Positions 45,922-55,965 of a stretch of DNA of 64,000 bases are shown here, piece after piece. The notes beneath the pieces were generated by a model, which worked only from the letters and a program-made list of their open reading frames with translations, was not told where the DNA came from and ran no database searches. The position numbers and the translations under genes were made by a program. The DNA lies in the NCBI RefSeq assembly GCF_009495745.1, contig NZ_WIDQ01000016.1:32562-96561 (forward strand), in the 5' to 3' direction. Position 1 is the stretch's first letter, and the number at the start of each line of letters is the position of its first letter. Origin of the DNA: Niveispirillum sp. SYP-B3756. GTDB lineage: Bacteria > Pseudomonadota > Alphaproteobacteria > Azospirillales > Azospirillaceae.

Positions 45922-45982
45922 ATAGCCCTCCTCGGTCGGAGGGACTCTACTTTACGACGGAGACATTTCCAGGGAGCAGGTC

Positions 45983-46235
45983 GGCCTCGGCCCTGCCGGA
46001 AAACAACGCCGCCATCCCCTCGATCGCCTGCTTGCGCCAAGCGCTGATCATCGTCTGGTGAACACCGTGCTGCGACACAAGCTGCGCCATCGTCAACTCG
46101 CCCCGGATCGCCTCCAGTGCCACCTTCGCCTTGAAATCAGCTGAATATCGCTTCCTCTGTCCCGTCATGTCGGTCGTCCTTCAAAAAAGGGCAAAACAAG
46201 CTTAGCAAACTGTCCGCTCACGGGGGACCAGCTCT
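45983..46235 (-). mobile_element. IS3-family element, copy 2, truncated
   Basis: The right end and OrfA start of the same element as at 34538-35548, about 90 percent alike by eye (MTGQRKRYSADFKAKVALEA..., then HQTMISAWRKQAIEGMAALF). It keeps the right inverted repeat ending at 46235. The rest was lost where the IS407-like element inserted; no other part of it remains to the left. Both copies point the same way, so recombination between them could delete the 11 kb between. Confidence 0.85.
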
Positions 46236-46301
46236 ATATTCATTATAATCAATAAGTTATTTTTGCGGGTTCAAATCGTGTTGCCAGCCCCGCCGGCCAA
46301 C

Positions 46302-49300
46302 TCAGCAGGCGATCCGCAGGATATGCTTCATCCCATCCAGCGGAACGCGGATACCGTCGGCTGTTCCGGTGATCGCCGCGCCGTCAAGGCTGGTGCCGTC
46401 CCCCCTTTCCACCTGGATATCGCATCGGGTGCCCGCCACGATGACGGTGGCGGTGAAGCCCGGCCAGGCGGCGGGGAGGCAGGGGGCGATGAGCAGATAT
46501 TCTCCCTCTCGACGGATGCCAAGGATGCCTTCGATCCCGGCGCGGTACATCCATCCGGCCGAGCCGGTGTACCAGGTCCAGCCGCCACGTCCGGCATGGG
46601 GGGCCACCGAATAGATGTCAGCCGCCACGACATAGGGCTCCACCTTGTAGCGGTCGGCGGCCTGGGGCGTGAGGGCATGGTTGATCGGGTTCAGCAGGGC
46701 GAAGAGATCGGCGGCCTTGTCCCCTTGGCCTAGCTTGGCGAAGGCCAGCACCGCCCACATGGCGGCGTGGCTGTATTGTCCGCCATTCTCGCGCAGGCCC
46801 GGCGGATAGCCTTTGATATAGCCGGGATCGTGCGGCGTCTGGTCGAAGGGCGGCGTGAACAGCAGGGCCAGCCCCTCGTCCCGGTGGATCAGTTCGCTGT
46901 CCAGCGATGCCATGGCTGTTGCTGCCCGCGCCGGGTCGGCCGCCCCTGACAACACCGCCCAGGACTGGGCGATGCTGTCGATCCGGCATTCCGCGCTGTC
47001 GCTGGAGCCGAGCCAGGTGCCGTCATCATAGGTGGCGCGGCGGTACCATGCGCCGTCCCAGCCCTCCCGTTGCACAGCGTCGCGCAGCCGGTCGGCATGC
47101 GCCCGCCAGCGTTCCGCCCGACCCGGATCACGGATATCAGCCAGGGGGGCGAACAGGGCGATGGTGCGCAGCAGCAGCCAGCCCAGCCAGACGCTCTCGC
47201 CCCGGCCCTCCTGCCCGACGCGGTTCATGCCGTCATTCCAGTCGCCAGTGCCGATCAGCGGCAATCCGTGCGCGCCCGTCAGGTCCAGGCACTGGTCCAG
47301 GCCACGGGCGCAATGCTCGAACAGAGACCCCGTCTCGTCGGCCGCCATCGGCTGGAAAAAGGCGTCATGTTCGCCGGGTGCCAGGGGCGGCCCGTCCAGG
47401 AAGGGCACGATCTCATCCAGCACGGCATGGTCGCCGGAACCGGTGACATACTGGGCGGTGGCATAGGCCAGCCAGACGCGGTCGTCAGAAATCCGCGTCC
47501 GCACGCCCTGTCCGGAATGGGGCAGCCACCAATGCTGGACATCGCCCTGGATGAATTGCCGGCCGGCGGCGCGCAGCAGGTGGCGCCGCGTCTCCTCCGG
47601 CTGCGCCAGGCTGAGCGCCATACCATCCTGAAGCTGGTCGCGGAAGCCGTAGGCGCCGCTGGCCTGGTAGAAGGCGGAGCGCGCCCAGACCCGGCAGGCG
47701 ATGGTCTGGTACAGCAGCCAGCCGTTCAGCATGATGTCCATGGCCCGGTCGGGCGTGGTGACCTGGACGGCGCCCAACAGTCGCGTCCATTGCGCCGTCA
47801 CCCCGGCCAGCACGGCGTCCAGGTCGGCGGCGCGGTATTTCAGGACCAGCGCCCGCGCCTCCGCCGCCGAGCCACCCTGGCCCAGCAGCCAGACGATCTC
47901 CACCGTCTCGCCGATGCCCAGTTCTACCACGCCCTGCAGGGCGGCACAGGGATCGAGGCCGCCGCCGACGCGACCGGACAGGGCATTGCGGCCCAACAGC
48001 GCCGCTGGTGCCGCCATGCTGCCGTCACGGCCCAGGAACCCGGTCCGGTCGCCCGTCCATGCTGTCTGCCGTCCACCCAGGTCGGCAAAGGCGACGCGGC
48101 CGGAATACGACGTGCTCCACGGGTTAAGGGCCAGCAACGCACCGGTGGCCGCATCGATTTCCGTGGTGATGAAGGGGCCCGATGCCCCGCGCGACGTGCC
48201 CAGCACCCACTCCGTATAAGCGGTGACCGACAATTTGCGGGGCGTGCCGGAGAGGTTGCGCAGGCTGAGGCGTGAGATGCGGACGGGATCGTCCGTCGGC
48301 ACATAATGCAGCAGATCCAGCGCGATGCCGTTGGCCTGATGTTCGAACCGGCTATAGCCGAAGCCGTGGCGGGCAATATAGGTGCCGCCGTCGCGGATCG
48401 GCTGGGCCGTGGCGGACCACAGGTCTCCCGTCACCTCATCACGGATATAGATCGCGTCGCCGGCCGGATCGGCCACGGGATCGTTGGACCATGGGGTCAG
48501 CTGGTTTTCCCGGCTGTTCCCGGCCCAGCAATAGCCGCTGCCATCGGCCGACACCTGGAAGCCGAAGCCCGGATTGGCGATGACGTTGATCCAGGGGGCC
48601 GGGGTCGTCCGTACCCCGTCCAGAGTGACGACATATTCCCGCCCATCCTTGTCGAAACCGCCCAGCCCATTGAAGAATTCCAACCCCGACGGGGCTGGTG
48701 CTGGCGTCGCTGGCGTTTGGCAATGAGGAGGCAGCGGCACGCGGGCCGGCAGGGCCGGCAGATGGTCGAACTGTCCGGCCAAGGGGCCGCGCCTTGCCAC
48801 CAGCACGACACGGGCCACGGCCGACAGCAGGGCTCGGGCCTCCACGCTCAACAGGTCCGCGCGCAGCGTGTAGGCGGCACCCTGGGCCAATTCCGTGCCA
48901 TGGCGGGGACGCGACTGGCTGCGGCGCACCGCCGTCTCGATGGCGATCTGCAGATCCTGGATGTAGGAGGAGGCGCGTTCATTGATGATGACCAGATCGA
49001 TGGCCAGCCGCTTCATGCGCCAATATTCATGCGCCCGCAGCAATTGGCGAACCTGGTCCATATCCTCCACATCGTCGATCCGCAGCAGGACGATGGGCAG
49101 GTCGCCGGAGATGCCGTGCGGCCATAGGCCCGATTGCGGGCCGATGCCGCGCAGGATCGCATCGGAAGGGGCCCGGAAACGCGGATCGGCATAGAGGATG
49201 GGGGCGGCCAGCCGCTGGAAATCGGCGGCCTCGGCGGCATCGACGCCCAGATGGCGCAGCTGCACCTGGGCTTGCGTCCAGGCCAGGGTCCGCGCCCGGT

Positions 49301-52300
49301 CGAAGGCGTTGCGGTCGTGATGCTGGTCGATCAGGTCAAGAAGCTCGGCGCGCGTGGCGGCGACCAGGGTCCAGAACGATATTTTGACGACCCCGCCCGG
49401 TGGCACCAGCACGCATTGGCGCAGCGCGAAGACCGGGTCCAGCACCGTGCCGACGCTATTGGACAGATGATGCCCATCCTGAAGCGCCATGGCCGAGCCG
49501 ATGGCCCGGCTGCGGCCCAGGAACCGTGCCCGGTCGGTCTCATATTGCGGTTCGGCCGCCGGTTCGCCCTCCACCACGGCGAAATGGGCGGCCCAGACCT
49601 GGGGCTCGTCAGGCGCGCGCGGCCGGCGGGTGGCGACCAATGCGCCGAATTCGGCCAGATGCTCGGTCTGCACAAACAGCTTGGCGAAGGCGGGATGGGC
49701 GATGTCGGCCGCCTGGCCGGTCAGCACCAGTTCGGCATAGGAGGTCAGGTCGATGCGGCGTGGGCGTCGGCCGCTGTTGGTCAGCGACACGCGGCGCACC
49801 TCGCCATCCACCTCGCTGGAGACCAGCACGGTCATCTGTGTGGTCAGGCCGCCGTCGCGGCGGATGAAATCGGCATGGTCCTCGCTGAACAGCACCTCCT
49901 GCTCGTCCGCCGTCGGACCCAGCGGCTGCGCGCCGACCGACCACAGCCCGCCGCCATAGCAATCGCGCAGGAAGATGAAGCTGCCATGGCTGTCACGGGT
50001 GGCATCCTCGCGCCAGCGGGTGATGGCGATGTCGCGCCAGCGGCTGTAGCCGCCGCCCGTGGCGGTCAGCATGACGCCATAGCGCCCGTTCGACAGCAGG
50101 TGCGTCACCGGGCCGCCGGGCGACAGGGGCGCCACGCGGCGGGCCACCGGTGCGGCACCGCCGGCCTCGCTTGCCGTGGCCTTTACCTCCTCGGCACGGG
50201 GCGGGGCGATGGGCACGTCACGCGGCATGCGCTCCTGCAACAGCAACGCGCAGGCCTGGATCATCGGCTCGCGGTGGAAGCGGGCGCGCATCCGCCCGTC
50301 CTGCACGGTATTGGCGATGGCGACGATGGTCATGCCCTGGTGATGGGCCATGTAGTTGCGCACGATGGCCAGATCCGTGCCCTCGGGCAGGCGGGTGCGG
50401 GTGAAATCCACCGCCTCGTAGAATCCGTAGCGGCCATTGGCGCCCAGGGCGGCCAGCCTATCGTAATTGCGCCGCGCAGCATGGGCATCGACCATGCTGG
50501 CCAGACCCGTGGCATAGGGGGCGATCACCAGGTTTTCCGCTAAGCCGCGCTTCAACCCCAGGCCGGGCACGCCGAAATTGGAATATTGATAGGTGAATTC
50601 CAGATCCCGCGCGTTATAGGCGGATTCAGAGATGCCCCACGGAATGCCCAGGGCCTGCGCATAGGAGCGCTGCCAGTCGACGACCAGGCGGTTGGTTTGT
50701 TCCAGCAGGCTGCCCAGGGGTGCGCGCATCACCAGGGACGGCATCAGATACTCGAACATCGATCCCGACCAAGAGATCAGGGCCGAGCCGCTGCCGATGG
50801 GGGCGGCTGTCCGGCCCAGCCGGAACCAATGCCTGGTTGGCGCGTCACCCTTGGCCACGGCGAACAGGCTGGCCAGCCGCGCTTCAGAGGCCAGCAGGTC
50901 ATAGCAGCTCGGGTCCAGGCGGTTGTCAGGCAGGGAATAGCCGATAGACAGCAGCTTGCGTTCCGGGTCGAGCAGGAAGGCGAAATCCATGCCCAGCGCC
51001 AGGGCGCGGGCCATTTCCGCCAGCCGCAGCAGGCGGTCGCGCAACGGGATGGCCCCCGTTTCGCCTGAAACCCGGTCGCGGGCTTGCTCCGCCAGGGTTT
51101 TGCCCAGCGCCTCCACCCAGAACAGCAGGTCGGCGGCAGCGTCATCCCCGCTCGCGGGCAGCAGGTCGCGCGCCTGCCTTGCCGCCTTGTCACCCAGGCG
51201 TTTCAGGGCGGGCGCCAGGATATCAAGCGAGAGCGAACCGGCCAGCAAGGTACCGATCTCCGTCAGGCCGCCGGCCAGCAGGCTTCCGCGATCACCGCCG
51301 GCGGCGGGCAGGGTGGCCAGGGCCTGCCTGGCCAGTGACAGATTGTCCGCCAGGCCCTGGCGGGAAATGGCTGCCGGAATGGGCGTATCGGTCCATTCCG
51401 TGCAGGCATTGGCCAGCACGATCAGATGGCCGGCCAGATTGCCGCTATCCACCGAGGAGATATAGGCCGGGTCGAGGGGGCGCAGATCCTGCGTGTCATA
51501 CCAGTTGAAGAAATGGCCCCTGAATCGGGCCAGCCCCTGCATCGTGGCCAGGGTCGTCTCCAGCCGTTCGATGGTTTCCAGTGCGCCGGTCCAACCGAAA
51601 TCGCGGGCGGCGACGGTGGACAGCAGGTAGAGGCCCATGTTGGTCGGCGAGGTGCGATGGGCCACGACGGGCCGGGGCGTTTCCTGGAAATTATCCGGCG
51701 GCAGCATATTGTCGGGCGGCGTCACGAAGCTTTCAAAAAACCGCCAGGTGCGCCGGGCGATCAGGCGCAGAGTATCGCCATCGTCGCCCGTAAGCGCCTG
51801 TTCCGGCGTCAAAACGGCCGGCCGGCTGACATGCAGCGCGATGGTGGGTGCCACCAGCCAGAGCAGGGCGAAGCACATGGCCAGCGGCCAACTGGCCGGT
51901 GCCAGCAGGATGGAAGCCGCCGGCATCGCCAGTCCTAGCGCCACACCCCCGGCCATCTGCCTGTAGAACCCGCGCAGGTCCAGGCGCGGGCTGCCCGTCG
52001 ACTGTGCGGCGGTCGTCCATTCAAGCAGGTGGCGACGGCTGACGAACAGCCGGGTCAGGGTGCGGATGATGGCATCCGCGTTCCGCCAGGTCTGGTCGGC
52101 CAGGAAAGCGACCGACAGCAGGCCCTGCAATGCCGCCAGCCGCAGGTCGGCGCTCAGCCCCTCCATGTGGGCGCGCAGCCGGATGCCGCGGCGCCGGGGC
52201 AGCAGGGCAAAGGCGGCGGGCAGGAAGCCGGGGGCGGCCAGTGCTGCCAGCAGCAGCAGTGTTCCCGCCGTCGCGGCCGGCGGGGGCAGCCGCCAGCACA

Positions 52301-54767
52301 GGAACAGGGTGGCGATGCCAGCCGGCGCCAGCAGCGACCGGCGCAGATTGTCCAGCATCTTCCAGCGCCCGGTGGCGGGCATGGCATGGGGGCCCGTCCG
52401 CCGCCCGAAGATCCAGGGCAGCAATTGCCAGTCGCCCCGGACCCAGCGATGCTGGCGTTTGCCGGCGACGTCGTAGCGGGACGGGAATTCCTCCACCACC
52501 TCGACATCCGATGCCAGCCCGGCGCGGGCGAAGCTGCCCTCGAACAGATCATGGCTCAGCAGGCTGTTTTCCGGAACCCGGCCAGCCAGCGCCGCCTCGA
52601 ACGCATCCAGGTCATAGATGCCCTTGCCGGTGTAAGACCCCTCGCCGAACAGGTCCTGGTAGACGTCGGACACAGTGGCGGCATAGGGGTCCATGCCGCC
52701 GGGGCCGGAGAATACCCGCTGATAGGCCGATCCCTCGCGCCCCAGCGGCAGCGACGGCGTGACGCGCGGCTGCAGGATGGCATAGCCGCCGCTGACGCGC
52801 TGGTCGGCTTCGTCGAACAATGGCCGGTTCAGCGGATGAGCCATCTTGCCGACCAGACGCAGGGCCGCGTCACGAGGCAGGCGTGTATCGGCATCTAGGG
52901 TTATAACATAACGCACATCGGTGGGCACAGAAGGCGACCGACCGTCCACATCCATGAAGCTGGTATCGGTGGCGCCGCGCAGCAGCCGGTTCAACTCATG
53001 CAGCTTGCCGCGCTTGCGTTCCCATCCCATCCAGCAGCCTTCGGACGGGTTGAACCGGCGGTGGCGATGCAGCAGCAGGAAACGCTTGCCGGCGGGCCCC
53101 GGCCCATGGCGGCTGTTCAGGTGGGCGATGGAGGCTGCGGCCAGTGCCAGCAGGGCGGCGTCACCGTCCAGCACCTCGCGGTCGCTATCAACCCCGTCGG
53201 TCAGCAGGGCGAAGGTCAGGTCACCACGCCCGCCGGCCAGATGATGCACCTCCAGCCGCTCAATCTGCTCGCGCAGGTCGGCCTCGCCGGTCAGCAGGGT
53301 CGGCACGGCGACCAGGGTGCGCAGGGATGCCGGTATCCCACCGGCCAGGTCCATGCCTGGCAGGGTCACGGCCCCGAAGCTCCAGGTAACCGCCCGGTTG
53401 ACCAGGGTCGTCGCCAGTTCGGTCGCCGGCAGAAGGGCGGCCAGGACCAGCAGCAGCGGCAGGATGATACCTGCATCGGGCGGCAGCGTCACCCAGAGTG
53501 CTGCCGCCAGCAGCGTGCCGGTGACGAACAGGATGGAGCCGACATAGCCCGCCATGCCCAGCCGGACATTGAACCGGCTGATCCACAGCCGGGGCGGGGG
53601 GCGGAAGCCGATACGGCGTTCAAGTGCCGGCCGGCCACCAGCAATCAGATGGTACCCGGGATCGGACCGTCGTTCCGCTTCGCCGCCACCGGTAGCCGAT
53701 GCCATCGCGGCAGCCATCAGCGCCGCCCCGGCAACATCCAGTTCGCTGTGGGGCGAACCATGGGCCAATTGCTCTATGGCGCTGCGATACAGATTGCGCG
53801 TCGGGAAATCCATGGCCGCGAACGGGCTTTCAGCACGAAGCCGCGCATCCACCAGGCTCACGCTCTCCACCAGTTCGGCCCAGTCCATGGCAGAGATCAG
53901 CCGCATGCTGGTGATGACATTGCGCACGGTGACGTTGGAGGCGCCCTGGCGCTGCTGGGCATGTTGCACCACCTCCTCCATGCTGGTGCCCTGCCGCGCC
54001 AACCGTTCCTCCAGCCAGCCCAGGGCCGGGGTGGTTCGGGGATCCTGATCGCGCAACCGCTTGGCAAGCTGGGCCGCGAACCGTTCGGAAAGCGGGCCCA
54101 GATTGATATCGGGGATGGGGCCGGTGAAGTCCGCGGCCAGCAAGCGGTCGGCCAATGTTCCGGCCTCGGCTCGGTCCTGGCGACCGGTGGTGATCTGGTC
54201 TGCCAACCGGCGCAGGTTTTCGATCAGCACGATGCGCAGGGTGATGGCAACCGCCCAAAGCTCGCCGATGGTCAGCGGCTGGACCCGCTGGTAGGCGGCG
54301 ATGAAGCGGCGCAGGCTGTCGGGATCGACATGGCTGTCGGTATGGGCGACGAAGGCCCAGGCGACCTCGAACACCCTTGGATATCCGGCGAACGGGCCGC
54401 CGGCCAGTTTGGGCAACTGGCGGTAATATCCCGGCGGCAGGTCATCGCGGATTTCGCGGATCTGCTCTTCCACCAGATGGTAATTGTCCAACAGCCATTC
54501 GGCGGCGGGCACCACGCCCCGGCCCGCCTCCAGTTCCAAGGCACCGGCACGATAGGCCGCCAGCAACACGCGGGCATTGTCGTCCAGCCTGGCATGGAGG
54601 GACAGGACGGCAGGTGGGCTGTTGGTCACGGCCTGGGCGGTGGCCAGGGTGCCGGCATGCTGTTCAAGCCGCTCGATGCCGAACAGTTCCTCGCGGACGG
54701 GCCGTGGGTCCGTCCAGGGCGGGGCCGGCGGCCGCGGCCCCAGAATACGGCGAAGGGTGGGCATCAT
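46302..54767 (-). CDS. ndvB: Cyclic beta-1,2-glucan synthase NdvB/ChvB
   Basis: Encodes 2821 residues, normal for this giant inner-membrane enzyme. The N-terminal half has several membrane segments and a GT84 domain with VITLDADTRL near residue 620 and the VRGDWQLLPWIFG segment. The C-terminal half is a GH94-type phosphorylase domain with GTGDWNDGMNRVG near residue 2505. It makes, elongates and cyclises periplasmic glucans that matter for osmotic adaptation and plant attachment. The ATG at 54767 follows GGGAGAAG and is preferred to an in-frame codon 102 bases upstream. It lies behind two small genes on the same strand. Confidence 0.96.
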   Translation of the reverse strand: MMPTLRRILGPRPPAPPWTDPRPVREELFGIERLEQHAGTLATAQAVTNSPPAVLSLHARLDDNARVLLAAYRAGALELEAGRGVVPAAEWLLDNYHLVEEQIREIRDDLPPGYYRQLPKLAGGPFAGYPRVFEVAWAFVAHTDSHVDPDSLRRFIAAYQRVQPLTIGELWAVAITLRIVLIENLRRLADQITTGRQDRAEAGTLADRLLAADFTGPIPDINLGPLSERFAAQLAKRLRDQDPRTTPALGWLEERLARQGTSMEEVVQHAQQRQGASNVTVRNVITSMRLISAMDWAELVESVSLVDARLRAESPFAAMDFPTRNLYRSAIEQLAHGSPHSELDVAGAALMAAAMASATGGGEAERRSDPGYHLIAGGRPALERRIGFRPPPRLWISRFNVRLGMAGYVGSILFVTGTLLAAALWVTLPPDAGIILPLLLVLAALLPATELATTLVNRAVTWSFGAVTLPGMDLAGGIPASLRTLVAVPTLLTGEADLREQIERLEVHHLAGGRGDLTFALLTDGVDSDREVLDGDAALLALAAASIAHLNSRHGPGPAGKRFLLLHRHRRFNPSEGCWMGWERKRGKLHELNRLLRGATDTSFMDVDGRSPSVPTDVRYVITLDADTRLPRDAALRLVGKMAHPLNRPLFDEADQRVSGGYAILQPRVTPSLPLGREGSAYQRVFSGPGGMDPYAATVSDVYQDLFGEGSYTGKGIYDLDAFEAALAGRVPENSLLSHDLFEGSFARAGLASDVEVVEEFPSRYDVAGKRQHRWVRGDWQLLPWIFGRRTGPHAMPATGRWKMLDNLRRSLLAPAGIATLFLCWRLPPPAATAGTLLLLAALAAPGFLPAAFALLPRRRGIRLRAHMEGLSADLRLAALQGLLSVAFLADQTWRNADAIIRTLTRLFVSRRHLLEWTTAAQSTGSPRLDLRGFYRQMAGGVALGLAMPAASILLAPASWPLAMCFALLWLVAPTIALHVSRPAVLTPEQALTGDDGDTLRLIARRTWRFFESFVTPPDNMLPPDNFQETPRPVVAHRTSPTNMGLYLLSTVAARDFGWTGALETIERLETTLATMQGLARFRGHFFNWYDTQDLRPLDPAYISSVDSGNLAGHLIVLANACTEWTDTPIPAAISRQGLADNLSLARQALATLPAAGGDRGSLLAGGLTEIGTLLAGSLSLDILAPALKRLGDKAARQARDLLPASGDDAAADLLFWVEALGKTLAEQARDRVSGETGAIPLRDRLLRLAEMARALALGMDFAFLLDPERKLLSIGYSLPDNRLDPSCYDLLASEARLASLFAVAKGDAPTRHWFRLGRTAAPIGSGSALISWSGSMFEYLMPSLVMRAPLGSLLEQTNRLVVDWQRSYAQALGIPWGISESAYNARDLEFTYQYSNFGVPGLGLKRGLAENLVIAPYATGLASMVDAHAARRNYDRLAALGANGRYGFYEAVDFTRTRLPEGTDLAIVRNYMAHHQGMTIVAIANTVQDGRMRARFHREPMIQACALLLQERMPRDVPIAPPRAEEVKATASEAGGAAPVARRVAPLSPGGPVTHLLSNGRYGVMLTATGGGYSRWRDIAITRWREDATRDSHGSFIFLRDCYGGGLWSVGAQPLGPTADEQEVLFSEDHADFIRRDGGLTTQMTVLVSSEVDGEVRRVSLTNSGRRPRRIDLTSYAELVLTGQAADIAHPAFAKLFVQTEHLAEFGALVATRRPRAPDEPQVWAAHFAVVEGEPAAEPQYETDRARFLGRSRAIGSAMALQDGHHLSNSVGTVLDPVFALRQCVLVPPGGVVKISFWTLVAATRAELLDLIDQHHDRNAFDRARTLAWTQAQVQLRHLGVDAAEAADFQRLAAPILYADPRFRAPSDAILRGIGPQSGLWPHGISGDLPIVLLRIDDVEDMDQVRQLLRAHEYWRMKRLAIDLVIINERASSYIQDLQIAIETAVRRSQSRPRHGTELAQGAAYTLRADLLSVEARALLSAVARVVLVARRGPLAGQFDHLPALPARVPLPPHCQTPATPAPAPSGLEFFNGLGGFDKDGREYVVTLDGVRTTPAPWINVIANPGFGFQVSADGSGYCWAGNSRENQLTPWSNDPVADPAGDAIYIRDEVTGDLWSATAQPIRDGGTYIARHGFGYSRFEHQANGIALDLLHYVPTDDPVRISRLSLRNLSGTPRKLSVTAYTEWVLGTSRGASGPFITTEIDAATGALLALNPWSTSYSGRVAFADLGGRQTAWTGDRTGFLGRDGSMAAPAALLGRNALSGRVGGGLDPCAALQGVVELGIGETVEIVWLLGQGGSAAEARALVLKYRAADLDAVLAGVTAQWTRLLGAVQVTTPDRAMDIMLNGWLLYQTIACRVWARSAFYQASGAYGFRDQLQDGMALSLAQPEETRRHLLRAAGRQFIQGDVQHWWLPHSGQGVRTRISDDRVWLAYATAQYVTGSGDHAVLDEIVPFLDGPPLAPGEHDAFFQPMAADETGSLFEHCARGLDQCLDLTGAHGLPLIGTGDWNDGMNRVGQEGRGESVWLGWLLLRTIALFAPLADIRDPGRAERWRAHADRLRDAVQREGWDGAWYRRATYDDGTWLGSSDSAECRIDSIAQSWAVLSGAADPARAATAMASLDSELIHRDEGLALLFTPPFDQTPHDPGYIKGYPPGLRENGGQYSHAAMWAVLAFAKLGQGDKAADLFALLNPINHALTPQAADRYKVEPYVVAADIYSVAPHAGRGGWTWYTGSAGWMYRAGIEGILGIRREGEYLLIAPCLPAAWPGFTATVIVAGTRCDIQVERGDGTSLDGAAITGTADGIRVPLDGMKHILRIAC

Positions 54768-54856
54768 CGGTACTTCTCCCGCCCGGGGCGCCCTGATGTC
54801 AGGGCGGCAGGCCTCGGGTTGGAAACGACACAAGCGCATGCCGTGCCGGCGAGTGA

Positions 54857-55174
54857 TCAGTGGCGCCAATCCGACGGGACTGGCAGGTCGCCGCCGACAT
54901 CGACATGGACAGCATCGTCAGGCGGCCGCTGGCGCTTGTCGGAGAATCGCAGGCTAAGGCATCGTCCGTCAGCCGTTCGCAGGCACAGGTCCCGGCGTCC
55001 GAATACCTCCCGCAGGGTTTCCGGCGCCAGCCGGATTTCACCGGCACAGACCACCTGCCCGGAAAGTTCGAGAAAGCCTTCGAAATCATACTCGACCGGG
55101 GCGATCAGCTCGTCGCCGCAGATCAGGGTGCCCGCCCCGCTAAGGCCGCCAAGATATTGCATGATAAGTGTCAT
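54857..55174 (-). CDS. Small hypothetical protein upstream of ndvB
   Basis: Encodes 105 residues (MTLIMQYLGGLSGAGTLICGDELIAPVEYDFEGFLE...). The start is set by a four-base overlap (ATGA) with the stop of the gene before it. The pattern GAGTLICGDELIAPVEYDFEGF, then GRRDLCLRTADGRCLSLRF, suggests a small beta-rich protein. No family recognised. It is cotranscribed with the 93-residue gene and probably with ndvB, 89 bases downstream. Confidence 0.75.
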   Translation of the reverse strand: MTLIMQYLGGLSGAGTLICGDELIAPVEYDFEGFLELSGQVVCAGEIRLAPETLREVFGRRDLCLRTADGRCLSLRFSDKRQRPPDDAVHVDVGGDLPVPSDWRH

Positions 55175-55452
55175 TCTCCGGCAGGAAGAATTATGGGTGC
55201 GCAATCGGCCTTGAGCACTGCCTCCAATTCTCTTGTATCAATGGGAAGAACTTGGCGAATGGAACTGAGAACGCCGATGGCAGGCGTATGGAGCCTTGCC
55301 GACGTGCGCCGGTAGGCGGAAAAGGACAGGCTGCTGATCTCTTCCTCATCGATTTCCAGAAGGTACATCCCGACCGGCAGCAGCCTGTCGAACGAGGCGA
55401 GGGCAAAGGGACGTTCGAACGTAACCGTCATTTCCGTCGTACGGATGGGCAT
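55171..55452 (-). CDS. Small hypothetical protein, paralog of the 62380 gene
   Basis: Encodes 93 residues from MPIRTTEMTVTFERPFALAS. The core VTFERPFALASFDRLLPVGMYLLEIDEEEISSLSFSAYRRTSARLH aligns without gaps with VRFHRPFGLLGVDGLLPAGQYEVETEEETMDGLSFPAWRRVATTLH in the protein at 62380-62772. The fold looks all-beta. Unlike the paralog it has no membrane segment. GGA-containing leader lies upstream. Function unknown. Confidence 0.78.
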   Translation of the reverse strand: MPIRTTEMTVTFERPFALASFDRLLPVGMYLLEIDEEEISSLSFSAYRRTSARLHTPAIGVLSSIRQVLPIDTRELEAVLKADCAPIILPAGE

Positions 55453-55510
55453 TGGCTGATCCTTCCATTTTGAAGACGGGTGGTGGTGCATACCGGCGGT
55501 TGTTTCGCAC

Positions 55511-55963
55511 CTACGCTGCCTTATCCATGGCCTGCCGAATGGCCCGGGCAAGATGTGTGGCGCGGAACGGCTTGCGGATCACGACCGCATCCGGTGGCAG
55601 AAAAGACCGGGGCAGCGGAATGCCGTCATTGAACAGGCGCGGAACCAACAGTGCTCGCAGGATCGGTGCCGTGCCGATGAATGCCGGGATACAGGGCAGA
55701 TGGGCGTCCATGATGATCAGATCCGGATGCAAACGATGCGCGGCCGTGATGGCCTGGCCGGTGGTCTGAACGATGGCGCAGATTTCATGTCCCATCGCGT
55801 GCAGTTGGGTGGACAGTTGCAGCGCGATCCGGGGTTCATCCTCCGCGATCACAATGCGCAGGCTCCTGGCCGTGTCCATCGCCTTGGGGATGGCGCCGCC
55901 TTCATTATCCCATCGGGCCAGGGGATCGGGAGGCAACGGGTCCGGGCTCTGTCGGTCGGCCAT
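55511..55963 (-). CDS. Stand-alone response-regulator receiver protein
   Basis: Encodes 150 residues. After a proline-rich N-terminus of about 30 residues comes a receiver domain: LRIVIAEDEPRIALQL, phospho-acceptor in DLIIMDAHLP and lysine in VIRKPF. No output domain follows, so it would act by protein contact or as a phosphate sink. The stretch between the aspartate and lysine is unusual (ILRALLVPRLFNDGIPLPRSFLPPD). It begins 3 bases after the dps stop on the same strand, so the two are one operon. Confidence 0.85.
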   Translation of the reverse strand: MADRQSPDPLPPDPLARWDNEGGAIPKAMDTARSLRIVIAEDEPRIALQLSTQLHAMGHEICAIVQTTGQAITAAHRLHPDLIIMDAHLPCIPAFIGTAPILRALLVPRLFNDGIPLPRSFLPPDAVVIRKPFRATHLARAIRQAMDKAA

Positions 55964-55965
55964 CG

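Larger units (their letters stand above)
44746..45982 (-). mobile_element. IS407-like IS3-family element, nearly intact
   Basis: About 1.24 kb with terminal repeats GACCTGCTCCC (left, 44746) and its complement (right, ending 45982). It carries orfA and orfB on the minus strand with an A6G slippery site between them. It is inserted into copy 2 of the other IS3 element: the sequence on its right continues at the GGCCTCGGC point of that element. No target duplication could be confirmed because the left flank is different DNA. Confidence 0.88.

Noticed and set aside
47070..48275. 401-codon plus-strand frame opposite the GH94 part of ndvB
   Set aside because: Same shadow effect, no recognisable domain and no start signal.
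52998..55214. 738-codon plus-strand frame opposite ndvB
   Set aside because: Glutamine/glycine-rich shadow of the ndvB third-position bias; ndvB has clear GT84 and GH94 motifs.
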